From Prosthecomicrobium pneumaticum (GTDB lineage Bacteria; Pseudomonadota; Alphaproteobacteria; Rhizobiales; Kaistiaceae), in assembly GCF_014199915.1 (NCBI RefSeq), contig NZ_JACHOO010000001.1, positions 248,001 to 312,000 on the forward strand: a stretch of DNA of 64,000 bases. Direction: 5' to 3'. Numbering within the stretch: the first letter of the stretch is position 1; each line of letters starts with the position of its first letter. Made by a program: the position numbers and the translations under genes. Below, piece by piece: positions 49,642 to 60,104 of this stretch. Below the pieces are notes generated by a model. The model did no database searches. It saw only the letters and a list, made by a program, of their open reading frames with translations, and was not told where the DNA came from.

Positions 49642-50031
49642 ATGCATTGCGCTGTGATGACGCGACGGTTCGGTCGGGTCGCGATGGCGGTGGCCGTCGG
49701 CCTGACGCTCGCCGGCTGTTCCTCGACGCTCGCCAATCTCACCGACAAGGATCCGGAGATGGAGCGGCCGGGCGCCTACCCGAACATCAACCAGGCCGGC
49801 GGCCAGCCGCCCGGCAAGCTGCTGACGCCGGAAGAGCAGGCCAAGGCCCGCGCCGATCTGGAGCGCCGCGCGTCGCAGGCCTCGGCGCGCAGCGGTGCCC
49901 GGGTCGCGGCGAAGCAGAACGCGGCCGGCGACCAGTTGCAGAAGCGCGCGGCGACGCATGGCGAGGACCGGCTGCGCGAGCTCGAATGTGGCGCGCAGGG
50001 CGCAGACGACGCCACGAAATGCCCGCAATGA
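49642..50031 (+). CDS. Small putative lipoprotein
   Basis: A 129-residue protein with a lipoprotein signal (MTRRFGRVAMAVAVGLTLAG then Cys), giving a lipidated N-terminus followed by SSTLANLTDKDPEMERPG. The rest is helical and charged, with two Cys near the C-terminus (ELECGAQ and TKCPQ) that could form a disulfide. GGGAG at 9 bases favours the ATG at 49642; ATG 49657 is an alternative. I do not recognise the family, but it resembles small SH3-less lipoproteins of rhizobia. Confidence 0.7.
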   Translation: MHCAVMTRRFGRVAMAVAVGLTLAGCSSTLANLTDKDPEMERPGAYPNINQAGGQPPGKLLTPEEQAKARADLERRASQASARSGARVAAKQNAAGDQLQKRAATHGEDRLRELECGAQGADDATKCPQ

Positions 50032-50118
50032 GGGCGTGAAGACAATTCGATCGTCGCCCGGACGGGACGTCGCCGGCGGTTCGGCGGGGCAAACCGGGCA
50101 TTGAGCGGAAGCGGAGCC

Positions 50119-51339
50119 ATGAGCGAGTTCCACAGCGTGCGGCGTCTGCCGCAATACGTCTTCGAGCAGGTCAACCGGCTGAAGGCGAGCGCTCGGGCCG
50201 CAGGCGCAGACATCGTCGATCTCGGCATGGGCAATCCCGACCTGCCGACGCCGAAGCACATCGTCGAAAAGCTCGCCGAGACCGCGGCGCGCGAGGATGT
50301 GCACGGTTATTCCGCCTCGCGCGGCATCAACGGGCTGCGCAAGGCCCAGGCCGGCTATTACGCCCGCCGTTTCGGCGTGAAGCTCGACCCGAACACCCAG
50401 ATCGTCGCGACGATCGGGTCGAAGGAAGGCTTTGCCAATATGGCGCAGGCGATCACCGCGCCGGGCGATGTCGTGCTCTGTCCCAATCCGAGCTATCCGA
50501 TCCACGCCTTCGGCTTCCTGATGGCCGGCGGCGTGATCCGCTCGGTGCCCTCCGAGCCGGGGCCGGAGTTCTTCCGCGCCATGGAGCGCGCGGTGATGCA
50601 CTCGATCCCGAAGCCGATCGCCGTCGTGCTGTGCTACCCGTCGAACCCGACGGCGCACGTCGCCGATCTCGACTTCTACCGCGACGTCGTCTCGTTCGCC
50701 CGCAAGCACGATATCTTCGTGCTGTCGGACCTCGCCTATGCCGAGATCTATTTCGACGACGTGCCGCCGCCCTCGATCCTGCAGGTGCCGGGCGCGATGG
50801 ATGTCGCGGTCGAGTTCACCTCGATGTCGAAGACCTATTCGATGGCAGGCTGGCGGATGGGCTTCGCGGTCGGCAATGAGCGGCTGATCGCGGCGCTCGC
50901 GCGGGTCAAGTCGTATCTCGACTACGGGGCCTATACGCCGATCCAGGTCGCCGCGACGGCGGCCTTGAACGGCCCGCAGGAGTGCATCGAGGAGATGCGC
51001 CAGACCTACAAGCGGCGGCGCGACGTGATGGTCGACAGCTTCGGCCGGGCCGGCTGGGTGATTCCCCCGCCGCGCGCCTCGATGTTCGCCTGGGTGCCGA
51101 TTCCGGAGCCGTTCCGCGCGCTGGGCAGCGTCGAGTTTGCCAAGCTCCTGATCGAGAAAGCGGATGTGGCGGTCGCCCCGGGCATCGGCTTCGGCGAGCA
51201 CGGCGACGACCATGTCCGCATCGCCCTCGTCGAGAACGAGCAGCGCATCCGGCAGGCCGCCCGCAACATCCGCCGCTTCCTTGAAACGGCTGACAAAACA
51301 TTGCACAACGTCGTCCCCATCAGCAGCGCCCGGCGGTAG
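50119..51339 (+). CDS. Class I/II aminotransferase, AlaC-like
   Basis: A PLP-dependent aminotransferase of 406 residues. PLP-binding Lys238 is in SMSKTYSMAGWRMG; also visible are DLGMGNPDLP, YPSNPTAH and the carboxylate-binding Arg in DHVRIALVEN. It is closest by recall to glutamate-pyruvate aminotransferase AlaC, often annotated as LL-diaminopimelate aminotransferase. It stands 29 bases upstream of hom in the run alaC-like / hom / glpX / recJ. TTG at 50101 could add six residues. Confidence 0.9.
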   Translation: MSEFHSVRRLPQYVFEQVNRLKASARAAGADIVDLGMGNPDLPTPKHIVEKLAETAAREDVHGYSASRGINGLRKAQAGYYARRFGVKLDPNTQIVATIGSKEGFANMAQAITAPGDVVLCPNPSYPIHAFGFLMAGGVIRSVPSEPGPEFFRAMERAVMHSIPKPIAVVLCYPSNPTAHVADLDFYRDVVSFARKHDIFVLSDLAYAEIYFDDVPPPSILQVPGAMDVAVEFTSMSKTYSMAGWRMGFAVGNERLIAALARVKSYLDYGAYTPIQVAATAALNGPQECIEEMRQTYKRRRDVMVDSFGRAGWVIPPPRASMFAWVPIPEPFRALGSVEFAKLLIEKADVAVAPGIGFGEHGDDHVRIALVENEQRIRQAARNIRRFLETADKTLHNVVPISSARR

Positions 51340-51368
51340 AGCGGCCGGGCCGTCTTCGGGACGGAACC

Positions 51369-52694
51369 ATGCAGCATGCCCTCAGGCTCGGCGTCGCCGG
51401 TCTCGGAACGGTCGGCGCCTCGCTGGTGCGGCTCGTCCAGCGGCACGGCAACGAGCTCGCCGTCCGGTCCGGCCGGGCGGTGGTGATCCAGGCGGTCTCC
51501 GCCCGCAGCCGCGGGCGGGATCGCGGCGTCGATCTCTCGGCGATGCGCTGGGAGGACGATCCGGTCGCGCTCGCCCGTGCCGAGGACATCGACGTCTTCG
51601 TCGAGCTGATGGGCGGCGCGGAAGGCTCGGCGCTCGCCTCGGTGAACGCCGCGCTCGACGCCGGCAAGCACGTCGTCACGGCCAACAAGGCGCTGCTCGC
51701 CGCCCATGGCGGCGCGCTCGCCCGCAAGGCCGAGGCGATGGGCGTCAGCCTCAACTTCGAGGCAGCGGCGGCCGGCGGCATACCGATCATCAAGACATTG
51801 CGCGAAGCCCTTGCGGGCAATACGATTTCGCGCGTCTATGGCATCCTCAACGGGACCTGCAACTACATCCTCACCCGGATGGAGCGGGAAGGGCTGTCCT
51901 TCGACGCCTGCCTCGCCGAGGCGCAGCGGCTCGGCTATGCCGAGGCCGACCCGACCTTCGACATCGACGGCCACGACACCGCCCACAAGCTCGCCCTGAT
52001 GACGGCGATCGCCTTCGGCAGCGAGATCGACGCCGAGGCGATCTATGTCGAGGGCATCCGTTCGATCACCTCCGCCGACATCGAGGCGGCGGACGAGCTC
52101 GGCTACCGTATCAAGCTGCTCGGCGTCGCGACCCGCAGCGACAGCGGCATCGAACAGCGCGTCCACCCCACCATGGTGCCGAAGTCCTCGCCGATCGCCC
52201 GGATCGACGGCGTCACCAATGCGGTGGCGGTCGAGGCCGATTTCGTCGGCCGGCTGGTGCTGCAGGGGCCGGGCGCCGGCGGCGACGCCACCGCCTCGGC
52301 GGTGATGAGCGACATCGCCGATCTCGCCCGCGGCGATCTGATCGGCACGTTCGGCCGGCCGGCGACGGCGCTCGCACCCTATCGGCGGGCGACCATGCCG
52401 CGGCACGAGGGCGGCTATTACATCCGCCTCTCCGTCTATGACCGGCCCGGCGCCTTCGCGGCGATCGCCGGCCGCATGGCCGAGCAGGGCATCTCGCTCG
52501 AATCGATCGTCCAGCGCCGCCGCGCGCCGCGCTCGGATGCGCCGGAGCATCCCGTGCCGCTCGAGCCGCAGCCGGTCGTCCTCGTCACCTACGACACCGC
52601 CGAGGCTCAGGTGAAGGCGGCCCTCGCCAATGTGACGGCGGACGGTCATATTGCCGAACAGCCGCAAGTGATACGCATCGAGCCGCTCGCCTGA
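51369..52694 (+). CDS. hom: Homoserine dehydrogenase
   Basis: Reduces aspartate semialdehyde to homoserine for threonine and methionine. The 441-residue protein has an N-terminal NAD(P)-binding fold (LGVAGLGTVGASLV), the catalytic-domain segment YGILNGTCNYILTRM, EADPTFDIDGHD with catalytic Lys in AHKLALM, and a C-terminal ACT domain (about 350-430, RLSVYDRPGAFAAIAGRMAE) that senses threonine in this family. The stop overlaps the glpX start (TGATG). Confidence 0.96.
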   Translation: MQHALRLGVAGLGTVGASLVRLVQRHGNELAVRSGRAVVIQAVSARSRGRDRGVDLSAMRWEDDPVALARAEDIDVFVELMGGAEGSALASVNAALDAGKHVVTANKALLAAHGGALARKAEAMGVSLNFEAAAAGGIPIIKTLREALAGNTISRVYGILNGTCNYILTRMEREGLSFDACLAEAQRLGYAEADPTFDIDGHDTAHKLALMTAIAFGSEIDAEAIYVEGIRSITSADIEAADELGYRIKLLGVATRSDSGIEQRVHPTMVPKSSPIARIDGVTNAVAVEADFVGRLVLQGPGAGGDATASAVMSDIADLARGDLIGTFGRPATALAPYRRATMPRHEGGYYIRLSVYDRPGAFAAIAGRMAEQGISLESIVQRRRAPRSDAPEHPVPLEPQPVVLVTYDTAEAQVKAALANVTADGHIAEQPQVIRIEPLA

Positions 52695-53722
52695 TGGAGG
52701 CCACCCCGATGGATCTGGAGCTCGCCGTGAAGCCCGCCCGCCGTGCCGGCAAGGGACTCGACCGCATCCTGACGCTCGAACTCGTGCGTGTGACCGAGCG
52801 GGCCGCCGTTGCGGCCGCACGCCTGCGCGGCCGCGGCGACGAGAAGGCGGCCGACCAGGCCGCGGTGGACGCCATGCGCAACGAACTCAACCGGCTGCCG
52901 ATCTCCGGAACGGTGGTGATCGGCGAGGGCGAGCGCGACGAGGCGCCGATGCTCTATATCGGCGAGGAGGTCGGCACCGGCAGCGGCCCGAAGGTCGACA
53001 TCGCGCTCGACCCGCTCGAGGGCACCACGATCTGTGCCAAGAACCAGCCGAACTCGATCGCCGTGATCGCGATCGCCGAGGCGGGCAGCCTGCTCAACGC
53101 GCCCGATGTCTACATGCAGAAGCTCGCCATCGGTCCCGGCTATCGGCCCGGCCTGATCGATATCGATGCGCCGCCGGCCGAGACGATCCGCGTGCTCGCC
53201 CGCGAGAAGGGCGTGTCGGTCGCCGAGATCACCGCCTGCATCCTCGACCGGCCGCGCCACGCCAAGCTGATCGAGGAGGTGCGCTCGACCGGCGCCGCGA
53301 TCCGCCTGATCGGCGACGGCGACGTCGCGGGCGTGATCCACACCACGAGCCCGGACGAGACCGGCATCGACGTCTATCTCGGTATCGGCGGCGCGCCGGA
53401 GGGCGTTCTCGCCGCGGCGGCGCTGCGCTGCATCGGCGGCCAGATGCAGGGCCGGCTCGTCACGCATTCCGAGGAGCAGCGCCAGCGCGCCGCGCGGATG
53501 GGCGTCGTCGACATCAACCGTGTCTTCACCCATGAGGAGATGGCGCGGGGCGACGTGCTCTTCGCCGCGACAGGCGTGACGGACGGCAACATGCTGTCGG
53601 GCGTCCGCTTCGGCAAGACGGGGATCACCACCGACACGGTGGTGATGCGCTCCTCGACCGGCACGGTTCGGTGGATCAAGGCGACCCACCAGGATCTGGA
53701 AAAGTTCGACGAGGCGGGTTGA
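52694..53722 (+). CDS. glpX: Fructose-1,6-bisphosphatase, class II
   Basis: Gluconeogenic phosphatase, 342 residues, with the metal-binding segments VVIGEGERDEAPMLYIGE and DIALDPLEGTT, and the C-terminal TDGNMLSGVRF. The start overlaps the hom stop; a second ATG at 52709 is possible. GlpX between hom and recJ is a conserved arrangement in Hyphomicrobiales. Confidence 0.95.
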   Translation: MEATPMDLELAVKPARRAGKGLDRILTLELVRVTERAAVAAARLRGRGDEKAADQAAVDAMRNELNRLPISGTVVIGEGERDEAPMLYIGEEVGTGSGPKVDIALDPLEGTTICAKNQPNSIAVIAIAEAGSLLNAPDVYMQKLAIGPGYRPGLIDIDAPPAETIRVLAREKGVSVAEITACILDRPRHAKLIEEVRSTGAAIRLIGDGDVAGVIHTTSPDETGIDVYLGIGGAPEGVLAAAALRCIGGQMQGRLVTHSEEQRQRAARMGVVDINRVFTHEEMARGDVLFAATGVTDGNMLSGVRFGKTGITTDTVVMRSSTGTVRWIKATHQDLEKFDEAG

Positions 53723-55554
53723 GCGGCTCCGGCCGGGCCGAGGGCCGGCACCCCGATCCCTCGCACGGTCCGATCTTCCTCGGCGTCTCCGAATCGGTCA
53801 CCGGCCGCGTCTGGCGCGACCGGCTCGGCGTGATCGAGTCGCGCGCCTCGGCCGCGATGGTCGAGCGGCACGCCATTCCCGAACTCGTCGCGCGGGTGAT
53901 GGCGGGCCGCGGCGTCGGCATCGACGAGGCGGTGGATTTTCTCGACCCGACGCTGCGCCGGCTGATGCCGGATCCCGCCGTTCTCACCGACATGGAGGCG
54001 GCTGCGGAGCGGCTCGCCGATGCCGTCGCAGCCGGAGAACGGGTGGCGATCTTCGGCGACTACGACGTCGACGGCGCCACCTCCTCGGCGCTCCTCTTCC
54101 GCTATCTCGCCGCGCTCGGGCCGACGCCGCGGATTTACATCCCCGACCGGATTTTCGAAGGCTACGGCCCGAATCGGGAGGCGATCCGGCTGCTCGCAGG
54201 GGAGGGGCATCGCCTGCTCGTCACGGTCGATTGTGGCGCGACGAGCCATGAGGCGCTCGGCGAGGCGGCGGAGCTCGGCCTCGACGTCGTCATTCTCGAT
54301 CACCATCAGATGGGCGCGGCGGGCCCGCCGGCCGTCGCGCTCGTCAACCCGAACCGGCCGGACGATCTCTCGGGCCTCGGCCATCTCGCCGCCGTCGGCG
54401 TGACCTTCCTCACGCTCGTCGCCACCAACCGGGCGCTCCGCCGTCGCGGCGCCTTCGGGTCCGCTCGGCCCGAACCGGATCTGCTGCGCTGGCTCGACCT
54501 CGTCGCGCTCGGCACGATCTGCGATGTCGTTCCGCTGAAGGGGCTCAACCGCGCCTTCGTGACCAAGGGCCTGATGCTCGCCCGCGCGCGCTCGAATGTC
54601 GGCCTCGCCGCGCTCGCGACGGTGGCGCGCTGCGAGGGGCCGATGGCGCCCTGGCATTGCGGCTTCCTCATCGGTCCGCGCATCAATGCCGGCGGCCGGA
54701 TCGGCGATGCGGCGCTCGGCGCCCGGCTGCTCACCGAGGACGATCCGGCCCGCGCCGAGGCGATCGCCGTCGAACTCGACCGGCTGAACCAGGAGCGCCA
54801 GGCGGTCGAGGCGGCGATGGTCGAGGAGGCGGTCGCGGAGGCCGATGCCGAAATCGGCGGCGGGCCGGGACCGGCCGTGCTCGTCACCGCGAGCGAACGG
54901 TGGCATCCGGGCATCGTCGGTCTCGTCGCGGCGCGGCTCAAGGAGCGATTCGGCCGGCCCGCCTTCGCCATCGCGCTGACCGGCAATGGCTTCGGCACGG
55001 GCTCGGGCCGCTCGATCGCCGGCGTCGATCTCGGCGTGGCGGTCCGTGCGGCGGTCGAGGCCGGACTTCTCGTCAAGGGCGGAGGCCATGCCATGGCGGC
55101 TGGCCTGACCATCGCCCGGGAGAAGCTCGGCGCTTTCCGCGCCTTTCTCGACGAGCACCTTGCGGAACAGGCGAGTGCGGCGCGCTCCGCCGACGCGCTC
55201 CTCGTCGACGCGGCGCTCACTGCCCGGGCGGCGACGCCCGAGCTCGTCGACCGGCTCGAACGGGCCGGGCCCTATGGTGCCGGCCATCCGGAGCCGGTGC
55301 TCGCCTTTCCCGCCCACCACGTCACCTATGCCGAGGTGGTCGGCAGCGGCCATGTCCGCGTGACGCTCTCGGGCGGCGACGCGGTGCTGAAGGGAATCGC
55401 CTTCCGCTCCGCCGACGGGCCGCTCGGCCGGGCTCTGCTCGCCGCGCGCGGCAGGCCGCTGCACGTCGCCGGGACGCTCTCCGTCGAACACTGGAACGGA
55501 CGGCGGCAGGCGCGATTAAGGCTGATTGACGCCGCACAACCGGCGCAAATGTGA
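53719..55554 (+). CDS. recJ: Single-stranded-DNA-specific exonuclease RecJ
   Basis: 5'-3' exonuclease for RecF-pathway and mismatch repair. The 611-residue protein shows DHH-family motifs: DYDVDG near 114, VDCGATSHEA, DHH at 194-196 and, in the second domain, GGGHAMAAG. The C-terminal region is the OB-like domain. The start is placed at TTG 53719, in a TTGA overlap with the glpX stop, because the conserved FLGVSESVTGRVW begins shortly after it and no ATG or GTG lies between. An ATG at 53671 would extend into glpX. Confidence 0.92.
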   Translation: MSGSGRAEGRHPDPSHGPIFLGVSESVTGRVWRDRLGVIESRASAAMVERHAIPELVARVMAGRGVGIDEAVDFLDPTLRRLMPDPAVLTDMEAAAERLADAVAAGERVAIFGDYDVDGATSSALLFRYLAALGPTPRIYIPDRIFEGYGPNREAIRLLAGEGHRLLVTVDCGATSHEALGEAAELGLDVVILDHHQMGAAGPPAVALVNPNRPDDLSGLGHLAAVGVTFLTLVATNRALRRRGAFGSARPEPDLLRWLDLVALGTICDVVPLKGLNRAFVTKGLMLARARSNVGLAALATVARCEGPMAPWHCGFLIGPRINAGGRIGDAALGARLLTEDDPARAEAIAVELDRLNQERQAVEAAMVEEAVAEADAEIGGGPGPAVLVTASERWHPGIVGLVAARLKERFGRPAFAIALTGNGFGTGSGRSIAGVDLGVAVRAAVEAGLLVKGGGHAMAAGLTIAREKLGAFRAFLDEHLAEQASAARSADALLVDAALTARAATPELVDRLERAGPYGAGHPEPVLAFPAHHVTYAEVVGSGHVRVTLSGGDAVLKGIAFRSADGPLGRALLAARGRPLHVAGTLSVEHWNGRRQARLRLIDAAQPAQM

Positions 55555-55602
55555 AGATACGCGGGTGCAACCGCGTTTTCTCTTGGAAGATCAGAGGGTA
55601 AA

Positions 55603-55702
55603 ACGGTTGTGGGCAGGGGTGTCGCCCGGCTGCCGGTAGGCCGCAGCCGGGCGTCCGGAGGATGATCGGGGGCGGTCGTCCGTCCAGCAACACGGTTGTG
55701 GG
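55603..55702 (+). promoter_or_regulatory. Pair of direct repeats ACGGTTGTGGG upstream of the XRE-cupin gene
   Basis: ACGGTTGTGGG occurs at 55603-55613 and 55692-55702, 89 bases apart, each followed by a G/T-rich run. The second ends 14 bases before the regulator's ATG. They could be autoregulatory operators; the sequence alone cannot show it. Confidence 0.35.
55624..55652. terminator. 10-bp hairpin after recJ
   Basis: GCCCGGCTGC, 9-base loop, GCAGCCGGGC, 70 bases after the recJ stop and lying between the two direct repeats. It has no T-run and could be terminator or leader structure. Confidence 0.4.
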
Positions 55703-55716
55703 GTGGGGTAGCGGCG

Positions 55717-56364
55717 ATGCCAAGCGACGAAAGTGTTAAGATCGGAGACCGTATTCGGGACGCGCGGAAGGCGCGCCGGTTGACATTGCAGCGCGTCGCG
55801 GACGCGACCGGCCTGTCGATCGGATTTCTCTCCCAGGTGGAGCGGGACATCACGACGCCCTCGCTCTCCTCGCTGGTGACGATCGCCCGCGCACTCGACG
55901 TGTCGATCAACGCGTTTCTGCAGGCCGTCGAGATTCCGAACGGCGTCACCCGCCGCGAGGATCGCGCCGTCTATTCGCTGCATCCGAGCTGGATCGTCTA
56001 TGAGCGCCTGTCGAGCGAGGCGCAGGGCCAGTCGCTGAGCGCGGTGAAGATGCGCATCCCGCCGCATTACCTCTCGGAGACGTCGACGCACGAGGGCGAG
56101 GAGGTCGTCTACATCCTCAGCGGCACGTTGCGCTACGCGATCGAGGGCACGGTCTACGAACTCAATGCCGGGGATTCCCTGCATTTCTCGCCGCAGCGGC
56201 CGCATAAGGTGCACAACCCGACCGACCAGCCCGTCGATGCCATCCTCGTCGGGACGCAGCCGCTCTTCGTCGATTTCGCGACCCCACTCAGCGACGGCGG
56301 CCTCGCGGCAGCGGCCGCCCAGCCGGTCGGCCGGACCGAGAGCGCGTCCAAGGTTCTCGGCTGA
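55717..56364 (+). CDS. XRE-family transcriptional regulator with cupin domain
   Basis: A 215-residue regulator. Residues about 7-62 are a helix-turn-helix (RIRDARKARRLTLQRVADAT, then IGFLSQVERDITTPSLSSL). A linker leads to a cupin sensor domain (about 105-190) with HEGEEVVYILSG, LNAGDSLHFSP and PHKVHNP, whose His/Glu residues could hold a metal or bind a small ligand. Family members such as PuuR-like proteins sense amines, sugars or amino acids. It is not linked to an obvious target operon; lon is 262 bases downstream on the same strand. Confidence 0.9.
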   Translation: MPSDESVKIGDRIRDARKARRLTLQRVADATGLSIGFLSQVERDITTPSLSSLVTIARALDVSINAFLQAVEIPNGVTRREDRAVYSLHPSWIVYERLSSEAQGQSLSAVKMRIPPHYLSETSTHEGEEVVYILSGTLRYAIEGTVYELNAGDSLHFSPQRPHKVHNPTDQPVDAILVGTQPLFVDFATPLSDGGLAAAAAQPVGRTESASKVLG

Positions 56365-56478
56365 ACCGCGGCGTCCTCGCTGGCCGGCACCGTCCCCCCC
56401 GCGGAGCGGGCGCGGCGCGCGGGTAACCCGCCGCTTTCGCGGGGCCGCCATGCGTGCTGCTATGGCGAAGGCCGGCCG

Positions 56479-56510
56479 CTTGACACCCCCCGGGACCAAC
56501 GCCACCTAAT
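56479..56510 (+). promoter_or_regulatory. Possible heat-shock (RpoH-type) promoter of lon
   Basis: CTTGACA at 56479-56485 and CCTAAT at 56505-56510. The -35-like CTTGAC resembles the alphaproteobacterial RpoH pattern and lon is a usual heat-shock gene, but the -10 match is weak. The leader to the ATG would be about 110 bases. Confidence 0.35.
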
Positions 56511-56625
56511 GGTCAACGCGCTGCCAGGCGCACCTGCCCCGCGAGTCGACCGGCCCCGTTCCTCCGGATCCGGTCGCCCGCCCGAGACCCCGGCCTCCCC
56601 GGCCGCGGGCTGAAAGGACGAAGAC

Positions 56626-59055
<2,430 letters not shown>

Positions 59056-59080
59056 CCGCGCCGGCCCGGCCGAGACGACG

Positions 59081-59103
59081 ACGCCCGCCTCTCCGGCGGG
59101 CGT
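59081..59103 (+). terminator. Rho-independent terminator of lon
   Basis: ACGCCCGCC, loop TCTCC, GGCGGGCGT, then TTTTCGTTTGTTTTT; a perfect 9-bp stem with a long T-rich tail. Confidence 0.9.
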
Positions 59104-59265
59104 TTTCGTTTGTTTTTCTCGGAGAATCGCCCGCTGGACGGCGGAATTCGGCCGTTTCTGCTTGAAACGCCGACGGAGTTGAGGAAAGTGTCCCGCCACG
59201 GCCGGCCGTTTTCTCTCCTGGAATCGTGACCGGCCCCGAACGCTCACGGGAAAGGAAGACCCCCC

Positions 59266-59538
59266 ATGAACAAGAACGATCTCATCGCGGCCGTCGCGGA
59301 GCAGACCGGTCTTTCCAAAGCCTCGGCGGGTGAAGCTGTCGATGCCACGTTCAAGGCCATCGAGGGCGCCCTGAAGGCGGGCGACGAAGTGAAGATCATC
59401 GGCTTCGGCAACTTCTCGGTCGCCAAGCGCGCCGCCACCGAAGGCCGCAATCCGCGCACGGGCGAGACGATCGAGATCGCCGCGTCGAACACGCCGAAGT
59501 TCAAGGCCGGCAAGGGCCTCAAGGACGCGGTCAACTGA
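59266..59538 (+). CDS. hupB: DNA-binding protein HU
   Basis: Nucleoid-associated protein of 90 residues that bends DNA as a dimer. It shows the HU fold sequence: [20 protein letters not shown] at the start, the conserved IIGFGNFSV, and the DNA-binding arm [30 protein letters not shown] lies upstream. lon-hupB adjacency is standard in alphaproteobacteria and other proteobacteria. A long hairpin follows. Confidence 0.97.
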   Translation: MNKNDLIAAVAEQTGLSKASAGEAVDATFKAIEGALKAGDEVKIIGFGNFSVAKRAATEGRNPRTGETIEIAASNTPKFKAGKGLKDAVN

Positions 59539-59565
59539 GGTAGCCTGTGGGGTCAGGGGTTATGT

Positions 59566-59605
59566 GGAAACGGCTCCGCCCGGGCGACCGGGCGGGGCCG
59601 TTTCC
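59566..59605 (+). terminator. 18-bp hairpin after hupB
   Basis: GGAAACGGCTCCGCCCGG, loop GCGA, CCGGGCGGGGCCGTTTCC; 18 pairs with a single G-T. The 3' arm includes GTTTCC rather than a clean T-run. Very stable; terminator of hupB. Confidence 0.75.
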
Positions 59606-59615
59606 ATTCGATCGC

Positions 59616-59644
59616 TTGAAGCGCCGGCTCCGAACGCTTAAACC
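59616..59644 (+). promoter_or_regulatory. Predicted promoter of tRNA-Val
   Basis: TTGAAG at 59616-59621, a 17-base spacer, TAAACC at 59639-59644, 17 bases before the tRNA. Confidence 0.5.
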
Positions 59645-59661
59645 GGACGCGCCGGAGGGAA

Positions 59662-59737
59662 GGGCGGTTAGCTCAGTCGGTAGAGCGCCTCGTTTACACC
59701 GAGGATGTCGGGAGTTCGAGTCTCTCACCGCCCACCA
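59662..59737 (+). tRNA. tRNA-Val (anticodon TAC)
   Basis: Full cloverleaf: acceptor GGGCGGT / ACCGCCC, D-stem GCTC/GAGC, anticodon stem CCTCG/CGAGG around TTTACAC, T-arm GGGAG-TTCGAGT-CTCTC, discriminator A, and an encoded CCA (59735-59737). Confidence 0.97.
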
Positions 59738-59807
59738 CTCCTGGATGGCCTTTTTCGAGTTGTCCCCAGGATGTTCGAACGAAGTTTTGAGAGCGGGCGC
59801 GGCCCGC

Positions 59808-59836
59808 TTGACAGGCCCGGAGCGGTGCCGTAATCA
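59808..59836 (+). promoter_or_regulatory. Predicted promoter of tRNA-Asp
   Basis: TTGACA at 59808-59813, exactly 17 bases, TAATCA at 59831-59836, 51 bases before the tRNA. A strong match, showing tRNA-Asp is transcribed independently of tRNA-Val. Confidence 0.65.
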
Positions 59837-59887
59837 GCGCCCACACGACGCGGCGACGCCGCGCCGGCCCCGAAAGGGGACCCTAGC

Positions 59888-59964
59888 GGGGGTGTAGCTC
59901 AGTTGGTTAGAGTATCGGCCTGTCACGCCGAGGGTCGCGGGTTCGAGCCCCGTCACTCCCGCCA
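59888..59964 (+). tRNA. tRNA-Asp (anticodon GTC)
   Basis: Acceptor GGGGGTG / CACTCCC (one G-T), D-stem GCTC/GAGT, anticodon stem TCGGC/GCCGA around CTGTCAC, T-arm GCGGG-TTCGAGC-CCCGT, discriminator G and encoded CCA (59962-59964), followed by a TTTTCTTCTC stretch. The accessory genes to 62648 begin after it. Confidence 0.95.
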
Positions 59965-60104
59965 TTTTCTTCTCATCTCGTTCCGATGATCTCGACCGGT
60001 GCTGGCTCGGGCGCGTTCCGGTCGCAGTGCTTGGACCGGTTCGACGGAGACCCGTTGCGTCGCCCCGTCGGCGACCGACCGGTCCGGCTGGCCCGGAACC
60101 CCTC

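Noticed and set aside
50032-50118. SAM riboswitch upstream of the aminotransferase-hom operon
   Set aside because: The 87-base gap lacks the conserved SAM-II core pattern and is too short for the larger classes.
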